Shown: one piece after another, positions 57,116 to 64,000 of the stretch
How positions within the stretch are numbered: position 1 is the stretch's first letter
How the letters are laid out: every line of letters starts with the position of its first letter
Origin: Labyrinthula sp. Ha
Lineage: Eukaryota > Sar > Bigyra > Labyrinthulida > Labyrinthulaceae
Assembly (NCBI GenBank): GCA_015227615.1
Contig: JAALGZ010000004.1
Span: 1,488,001-1,552,000 of the forward strand
Reading direction: 5' to 3'
Length of the DNA stretch: 64,000 nucleotides
Translations under genes and position numbers: made by a program
The notes under the pieces: generated by a model
Told to the model about the DNA's origin: nothing
What the model saw: the letters and a program-made list of their open reading frames with translations, nothing else
Database searches by the model: none

Positions 57116-58369
57116 TTAATACTTACTTTTGATTACGCCTCCTGGGTGAACATACTCTTCGTTAGGTTCCAAAATGCCTCTTATTTTTTTTCTGTCTACA
57201 ACATACTTTTTTGTAATATCTTCTATTCTAGGAGTTCCAGATAACTTCATTGTCATAATAAGTTCTTTTTCCAATATGTTTTTTATAAGATGTTCAATCC
57301 CTTTTTCCCCACCTACTGTAAGACCATATACAACTGGTCTACCAACTCCAACTGCTGTTGCACCATTAGCTAACGCTTTAAACACATCACTGCCTCTTCG
57401 AACACCTCCATCAACAAATACCTCAAACTTCTTAGCTTGATTTTTTGTACTTACTGCAGCGTTTAATGTCGAGAGAATTCCAAAATCTTGCTTATTCAAA
57501 GCACTAATCACCTTTGGTAAAAGTGATATTCCAGTCTCAACATTGTCTATCTGTCTTCCTCCGTGATTTGATAAAACTACACCTCTACAACCAGCTTTCT
57601 TGGCAAGAATAGCATCTTCTACAGAAAGTATTCCTTTCAAATAAACTGGAATTCTAGCATAATTTACAAACTCTTTGATCATATCCCAAGTTAAACCACC
57701 CTGGAGAAATGTGTCGGTAGCGTGTTGAAACATACTTGTCAACTCACCTCCTGCCCCTTTAACTCTATTTCTATAATCTCTTTCTCTGTTACCAACCGCC
57801 GTAACATCAACATTTAAGAATAGTGCAGATATTCCTTTCGATTCATATAATCTTATCTGGGAGAACGCCATTTCTTTGTCTTTTCCATAAAACATTTGCA
57901 TCCACAAAACTTGATCAGGATTGGCAGCACTAAGGATTTCGTCTAGAGAACAGCTTGCCATTGTAGCTATCATGTATGGAACATTGCAAGCATAAGCTGC
58001 TTTCACAACTTCTTTTTCTCCTTCCGGATGAAACTGTTTATGTAATGCCGTTGAAGTAAAATAGATAGGGGAAGAGAATCTTCTTCTACAAGGTTCTGCT
58101 ATGCCTTCTTTATGCAGATTCAGTAGTTCCTTTGCTTCACGAATGCTTAAATTAGCACCATATGCCTTTTCTATGAAGATTGAAGAAACATTAACTAAAA
58201 TTCTTGGTCGAATGAACATGTTCTCAAAGATTATTCTACATTCACGGACTGTTATCTCATCATCTCCAGCACTTTCAAGATAATCCCAACTGTTTTTTGT
58301 TAATACAGCTCTTGCTGCTTCTTTGAAATCCCAAACACTGAGCAACTTGTTTAAAGATATTTTTGTCAT
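57116..58369 (-). CDS. FMN-dependent 2-hydroxyacid oxidase/dehydrogenase (glycolate or L-lactate type)
   Basis: A TIM-barrel flavoenzyme that oxidises an alpha-hydroxyacid such as glycolate or L-lactate to the 2-oxoacid. The 417 residues contain the family landmarks: YLESAGDDEITVRE near the start, HPEGEKEV, the flavin Lys in YLKGILSVEDA (residue 245), the catalytic base and substrate Arg in SNHGGRQID (His 269, Arg 272), and the FMN-phosphate site VFVDGGVRRGSDVFKALANG, followed by GRPVVYGL. Oddity: about 25 extra residues (roughly 65-95) precede the strand that normally follows PRxLxxVSSID. No N-terminal cytochrome b2 domain or targeting signal and no clear C-terminal peroxisomal tripeptide (ends KSKY) are seen. 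Substrate cannot be fixed from sequence. Confidence 0.92.
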   Translation of the reverse strand: MTKISLNKLLSVWDFKEAARAVLTKNSWDYLESAGDDEITVRECRIIFENMFIRPRILVNVSSIFIEKAYGANLSIREAKELLNLHKEGIAEPCRRRFSSPIYFTSTALHKQFHPEGEKEVVKAAYACNVPYMIATMASCSLDEILSAANPDQVLWMQMFYGKDKEMAFSQIRLYESKGISALFLNVDVTAVGNRERDYRNRVKGAGGELTSMFQHATDTFLQGGLTWDMIKEFVNYARIPVYLKGILSVEDAILAKKAGCRGVVLSNHGGRQIDNVETGISLLPKVISALNKQDFGILSTLNAAVSTKNQAKKFEVFVDGGVRRGSDVFKALANGATAVGVGRPVVYGLTVGGEKGIEHLIKNILEKELIMTMKLSGTPRIEDITKKYVVDRKKIRGILEPNEEYVHPGGVIKSKY

Positions 58370-60068
58370 TTATTTTATTTGTTGACTACTTTCAACAGAT
58401 AAACTTCAAAGAAAGTTCCAAGAACTTACTTATTGGAACAATCATATCTTCATATTGGTAGACATTCGTATTCCTATCTTCATGAAAAAAAAATCTGGAC
58501 ATGTAGTTAAACCAAGAGTTAACATTGACTACATACTAATACATATTGATTATATTATATTAACACCACTTTCTACTCTATATGATATTATATGAATTTT
58601 GCTACATGGTTACGAAATCTTATGAAGGAGTTCTTGAATTTTACTATACGATAAACAAGTTTATTCTGAGTTAACTACAGAAACAATGCCATTGAGTAAA
58701 GAAATGCACCTTCTCAATGCATTTAATAGCTCATACATCCAAATAAACCCACTAATAGTTGGTATGAAGCAACTTAGTGATTAATTAGTGCTTTGAGCAG
58801 TCGAAGTATAAATTTTGACAGCTGCAGAAAAACTTTCTCTATTTGAATAGCATATTTAAAAACCTTATGTGTTTATTATTGAAACTCTTTCTTCGAGGTA
58901 AATTAAGCCTTAAGTCTCTCGTATAGAAATGTTTCTTGCTCGAGCAATGGTGTATTAAATAAAAGTGCAACTAATTTTTTTAGCCTTGAGAAATACCCTT
59001 ACTAAGGAAAATATGGGCTACTGAGCCACGTATTCTTTTCCTGAAAAGTTGTTTCTAACCAAGATATTACTATGACCCCTATTTAAGTTTTAGCAATAGT
59101 GTTATTGGCTTCGCAGTTTTAGAATCCTCGGAAAATAATTTAATAGGCGTTAGTTTGGGCAATGAACTTTAATGACTATGCATTAGTAGAATCTAGATAT
59201 GGAATAAAATTTCAAAAACCATAGAAGCAAGAAAAAACTGACGGTAACCTTAAAAATCCAAAAGCGGAGTGTTCAAAGAGAGTTGAATGATTGCTTAGGA
59301 TGATTCTTTTTACGATTTAGTAGGGTCAAAGCCTTAAACTCTGAGCTTTTCCTGGTCTAAACATCATGATCAGATTACTAAATTAATTAACTCTTTCAAA
59401 ATTCTATTTTGTGGAAATCTGGTTCTAGGAGCTTACTGGTCGGAGGAAATAGAAACACTATAAAGAGGAAAGAGGGATAAAGGAATAGAAAAACTGGTTG
59501 GGATTCCGATTTCAAGTCGCTTCAGCTGCTACTACAGCATATGTTACTTGGTCTATACCAAGTTAACTACCTGGTCTTGCAAATTGCAACTAACACCTCG
59601 TCATTGTTCTTCGGTGATGTTCACATTGCTGTGTTGTAGTTTTGCTTAAATGTGTTGGTTTGAGAAGGTTAGGCAATATACTATGGTTTTCGGCTGTATT
59701 TGAAGAATACAAGCTTCATTGTTAATTTTCGACTATATAAGTTCTTAGTTTGCTGGCGTTGTTCATGGATATGAATTGACAAGAGTCTGTGCTTTTCTTT
59801 TCAGATGTATCACGGATGCTATTTTGAGTCCATAAGAAAAAAAATAATTCTTCTATCTTTTCAGTTGGTTTCCAGAGTTCATCCCGTAGAATTAATAGTG
59901 AGGCTTGAGTGCTCTTGCAAGCTTAACTCTTGTGGTGAGGTTCAGTTATCTTTCATTTTGTTTCTTTGCACCCTCGGATGTTTTTCTAGAGTCAAATATT
60001 TATAGTAACACCATCAACGCAAAGAGAGCTCTAGCTCAAGGTACTTTTCCGAGAGACATAGTCCCAGG
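58370..60068. other. intergenic, nothing assigned
   Basis: AT-rich with two overlapping short plus frames near 59805-60108 that run into the MITE. Nothing recognised. Confidence 0.35.
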
Positions 60069-60522
60069 TAAGGGTAGGATTGAATTTATTGATAATTTAT
60101 CAAAATAAATTTTTCTCATATTTTTCTTCCTGATTGATTATTGACACTCAATTGATTATCAATACAATGCCGAGTAAGATGAACTTGGGTCAAGCAGCCA
60201 AAGAAAATACCGTTTCATTTTTGCACCATACGAAAAGCTTCTTAATATTCGTTACATGACCCAATCACGTCCTACTACCGGATTATTAGCATGTCATGTG
60301 GCCAGTTCTTTGAGGTTTTTATACTGTTCAGAAATTAAGTAAGATATTTTGGCAATTTAAAACAGGTTGCATAGTCCATCCTTATTATTGATAATCAATT
60401 GACAACAAAGAAATTATACATTTGATAAAACTCTTAATGCCGATTCTCTTATTGATGATCAGAATCAAAATGATTATTAACTAATAATTGATAATACTTA
60501 TCAAATCCCATCCCTACCCTTA
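60069..60522. mobile_element. MITE copy 4, best preserved
   Basis: The left end is TAAGGGTAGGATTGAATTTA and the right end, on the opposite strand, is TAAGGGTAGGGATGGGATTT. The first ten bases are identical, and both ends abut TA, giving a clear TIR plus TA duplication. About 454 bp. Subterminal TTGATAATCAATTGAC blocks lie inside each end, and the interior CCTACTACCGGATTATT and ATGTGGCCAGTT blocks match copy 1. No coding capacity. Confidence 0.8.
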
Positions 60523-62460
60523 GATACATCTTAGATGAAAACTTAGACGTTAGTTGCAGAAACTATTCATCATTTCTTTCATTTCCGGCTGCCAGCACTT
60601 TTGTTATCGTAACGTATTCATGACACTTTTCTTTTTCCTGTTCAGAATTACTAGGGCTTTTTTATTTTTTTTATTACCCACTAGTCATAGCTACGATTGA
60701 AATTCGTACGCAACCGCCAACATATTTTACCAAGCGATTTCAAGCTGAAACATGATTTTTTAGTTGAATGTTGATTAATATTTAGAATTTGGTAATAGGA
60801 ATTATGAGTTTTCACGAATGTTATTTAAATTTCAACTTATATTGGATGGGTGACCCAAAAAAGGCACTTACCTATTGAAAGCTAAGCCGACTGTAGTAGC
60901 ACCTCAGAATATGTAGTTATAGAATGATATTTCAATTACTAAAATGTTTTTTATTAGTACCATTAATATAAAAGTTTTGTACCAAGAATGTAAAATCTCA
61001 GAAATTACAACAATTCTACATGTTCTATCTTGGAAGAAAGCTCAGGCCCATACAATGTCGCATAGAAGTTATGGAAGGTTAGTTAGTTAAATAGTTTATG
61101 AAATTGGAGAGGGGTCAAAAAAATCTTGAAGTTAACACAACATGGATCTAATATCCACTGTATGACCCATAGATGCGCCTATTCTGTAAACTTCAAAGCA
61201 AGTTATACCAGAAAGCATTCCCAGGAAAGGAATTAAAAATCCTTAATTATCAGTTATAATCTAGTTTCCGTTTAAGATTTCTAGGTAATAGGGTGTTTCT
61301 CGCATTTTGTAATTAATATACTTCTTCTTTCTTATACAAAACAACAAAATTTTATCATTCATACATTCTTACTTGATAAATATTTGAGTATGGTTTTTAC
61401 TATAATTTTAGGCATTAATATATAATGCTGGTTCATAAGGCTTTGAGTTTAAGTTGATCTTCCATTTAACTAAGAAAACATATCACTGGGAGGAAAACCC
61501 TCGCAGTAGCTGTGACTTCTTAATAAATCAATAACAAATTGTGGCAAATTTCTTTGTGGCTAGGGTCTTACCCAAATGAACATTGCCAAAATAGCCCCAT
61601 CCCTCAAAAAATTGAAGCGAAATTTGTGTACAATGACAAATATATCACAAATCATGGCCATTTTTTTATATTGACTGCGTAAAGACATAAATATGAAAAG
61701 GGAAGAAAACTAGAATATTTAATCATCCTTGCAGTTACCTTCTTCACCTGACACACGAGCAGATTGAAAATAAAATTTCTTTAAGAGGGGAAAACCTAAT
61801 TGGAAAGAGCATAAATTTCCCCAAATCAAGAAATGAAAAATTAGTTTGAGTTGCTTGGAAATAAGCTACTGGTAGTGCTCAAAGTTAAAATAGGAGGAAG
61901 GCAACATCTGTAGCACAGTACAAGGAAAATGAATAGGAAACTGAGAGCTTTGAGTACAAATAATGCTTCTCTAAAATCAATCTTATACAATTCAGAATAT
62001 TTTTTTTGCTGTGGATTGAAAAAAACGGATGCAACTTTGTTGTCAAAGATGATGAGTATAGTCTAAATATGTTTTTTGGGCAGAATAATTAAATGATAAA
62101 AAACCATCATGAGCTGAGTTATCTATTTTAAAACAGGAAATCTACCTTTGTTTCATGTAGTTTTACAACCTATTTCTATGGGTTTCTATAAACTTTGGGA
62201 TCTTGATGTCACACTTATTTATTTGGACAAATTAGAAAACTGTTTTTCTTAGAACCTATTCCCTTTGTCTTCTCTTCCGTAATATCTAAAAGGCATAGTA
62301 ATGACCTTAACCTAGTAAGAATTTAATTATTCATTTACATGGGCTCATTCACCGAAAACATACGATGATGATTCTTGTTCATAATAATTGGGTACAAATT
62401 TTAAACTTTCTTTGAAAGTTGTACATTTCTTCCGCTTCATCACAAAGCTGATCATTAGAG
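60523..62460. other. intergenic, nothing assigned
   Basis: AT-rich sequence. No recognisable protein fragment, RNA gene or repeat copy was seen. Confidence 0.35.
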
Positions 62461-62479
62461 TCATCTACATCTTATTGGG

Positions 62480-62830
62480 TTATCCGCACAAAGTGCTCTT
62501 ACAACCATTTTTGTATAGCTTTTTCATCTTATCGATATTGAAGAGCTGAGAAAATTGTTCACCAACATTGACTGTTTCTTTCATTTTCGTTCTGTCTAAA
62601 ATATTCCTTGCACGCATATTTCCTACATATAGTAGAGAAAGGGGTGCTTTCTCAGATTTCATAAAGTCAGCATCTGTGCTATTAATTTCTAGCATTAAAC
62701 TAATTTATTGCCATCGTTGTAGTTGCCCTAGCACTCTTATAAATCACCTAGTGTTGACTTGTAAGGTCTTTACCTCACTGTGAATTTTTCTCGAGTACGC
62801 CCACTTAACTATGAGGTTGTACTTCATTCT
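62480..62830 (-). pseudogene. coding-like frame, unassigned
   Basis: On the minus strand a 71-codon frame (62480-62695) contains INSTDADFMKSEKAPLSLLY, VGNMRARNILDRTKMKETVN, GEQFSQLFNIDKMKKLYKNG. In the same frame, beyond two stops, lies MKYNLIVKWAYSRKIHSEVK. Composition is protein-like and one frame holds for about 350 bases, but stops interrupt it and I could not bridge them with a clean mini-intron. No family recognised; could be a decayed gene or transposon piece. Confidence 0.3.
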
Positions 62831-63352
62831 GTATCGCCGTAACTACGCTGTACTCCTTTATAAATTTCGACTGGTTTTTAGTGAATCTCTCTTCTATTGT
62901 CCAAAATGTTGCTCAAAGTTCCTGAGATATAGCTAAATGTAAGGTTCAGCAGGGGCAAGTTTATCTTTAAGTCTAAGACAAGTTTAACTCAAGTTATGAT
63001 GTTAGAATTTATGCGTTTAATTCCTGTGGACAGACTGCATAAGGTTTTACCGTTGCTATTCATTTCTAATTTATACGCAATAACGCATGCTAAAGCTTCG
63101 GGAATTTATTTCCTTTTTTGAAACTGCTCTATCAAGAAAGAAGAGTCTATGGGAATTTAAGGGTGCAGAGTACTTATTTTCCTAGATTGTAATTATGGCG
63201 CGGCTACTTTAACTGACTTTTAAAGGTGCTCTTTTTTCGCTCACCTATGAGTCTTTGAGTCATAAGATAGCGAAAGAAAGAAGCGGAAAATCGCTATTTT
63301 ATCCATACAATGGTGTTTTACTCGCTCTAAGCACGTTTTTATACACTAGTGT

Positions 63353-63606
63353 TAAGATTCGGATTTGATTTAATACAAAATGTTGAAAAAGTATCTTACC
63401 TAATTTTCTTCTTGCTTTATTTTCATAATTTTTCAACAATTTCTATCGTTTATTAACAATCATTGGCTCGCAATGATAGAATAAACCTGGTGCTCCAGCT
63501 TACTTTTAGATATCAGTTAATAACCAGAATAGAATCAGAATCATTTAATACGTATCAAAATGAGAATTATGTGTTTGTTAATTCCTCTTATAAAACCCAA
63601 GGTTTA
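63353..63606. mobile_element. MITE copy 5 (degraded)
   Basis: The left end reads TAAGATTCGGATTTGATTTA and the right end, on the opposite strand, TAAACCTTGGGTTTTATAAG. The interior ATAACCAGAATAGAATCAGA block matches copy 1 (ATAACCAGAATATAATCAGA). About 254 bp. More mutated than the others, so limits are approximate. Confidence 0.5.
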
Positions 63607-64000
63607 GTTATGGTATACCCTGAGTATTTTGTGCATCAATCCCTTACTTTGGTTAAAAACTGAATAGCCCTACCAAAAGAACTTCCTCAGGAGTTTAGTC
63701 CCTAATAGACTCAAGTTTAAATCCAGGAAAGACAAGTTGACAATCAATGATTATTTTCTCTCTTACATAATTTAATAAATATCTATTTTTAAATAATAAA
63801 AATCAATTTATTTAAAACCAAAACTTTTATTCTTATAATTTCATTTATTTTTAAGAAAACCAAGAAAAGCAAGTCTACTTTTGAGTTTTGTTTATTTATA
63901 TCTTAATATAACTTTTTTTTTTAAACTGGGAACTGCTCTCGATTATTGGTGCAGTTTTTAGTTTTAACTTCTAACACATATAGAATTTTGGGCGGGTTAT

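Noticed and set aside
1-64000. CRISPR arrays, bacterial operons, prophage or organelle DNA
   Set aside because: No spaced direct repeats, Shine-Dalgarno-led gene strings, or organelle genes were seen; the proteins are clearly eukaryotic and nuclear.

Overview
The window is nuclear DNA from an AT-rich, single-celled eukaryote that builds centrioles. The evidence is spliceosomal introns, a mitochondrial Hsp70 with a presequence, gamma-COP, SAS-6 and a DeSI-type peptidase. TAA, TAG and TGA all end clear genes, so the code is standard, which argues against ciliates with reassigned stops. Elongation factor 3 with a chromodomain insertion, a centriole gene and very short introns together suggest a flagellated protist. 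A stramenopile (oomycete or opalinid-like) is my best guess, but this is inference.

Genes sit in small tight islands. Island 1 (3.95-10.8 kb) holds gamma-COP (+), a Pus1-type tRNA pseudouridine synthase (-) whose coding end overlaps gamma-COP by 6 bp, and a large helical protein of unknown function (-). Island 2 (19.2-24.8 kb) holds a His-rich protein (-), SAS-6 (-) and, 36 bp away head-to-head, a three-BRCT-domain gene (+). The BRCT gene is split by nine introns of 27-31 nt, so no single long reading frame reveals it. Island 3 (29.5-32.8 kb) has a DeSI/PPPDE peptidase (+) converging on mitochondrial Hsp70 (-). Island 4 (41.1-44.2 kb) is elongation factor 3. Island 5 (55.9-58.4 kb) has a coiled-coil protein (+) converging on an FMN-dependent 2-hydroxyacid oxidase (-).

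All introns I could place in recognised genes are 27-35 nt long. Correcting for them gives new starts for gamma-COP, SAS-6 and DeSI and reveals the BRCT gene.

Between the islands lie deserts of 4-12 kb. They hold five copies of a MITE family with terminal inverted repeats and apparent TA target duplications, a decayed APE-type LINE endonuclease, a tRNA-like (SINE-like) sequence, a possible piggyBac-like transposase remnant, and several broken or tiny coding-like stretches that I could not assign. The most interesting results are the hidden mini-intron gene, the mini-intron class itself, the compact SAS-6/BRCT divergent pair, the MITE family, and an altered P-loop in the first ATPase domain of EF-3.
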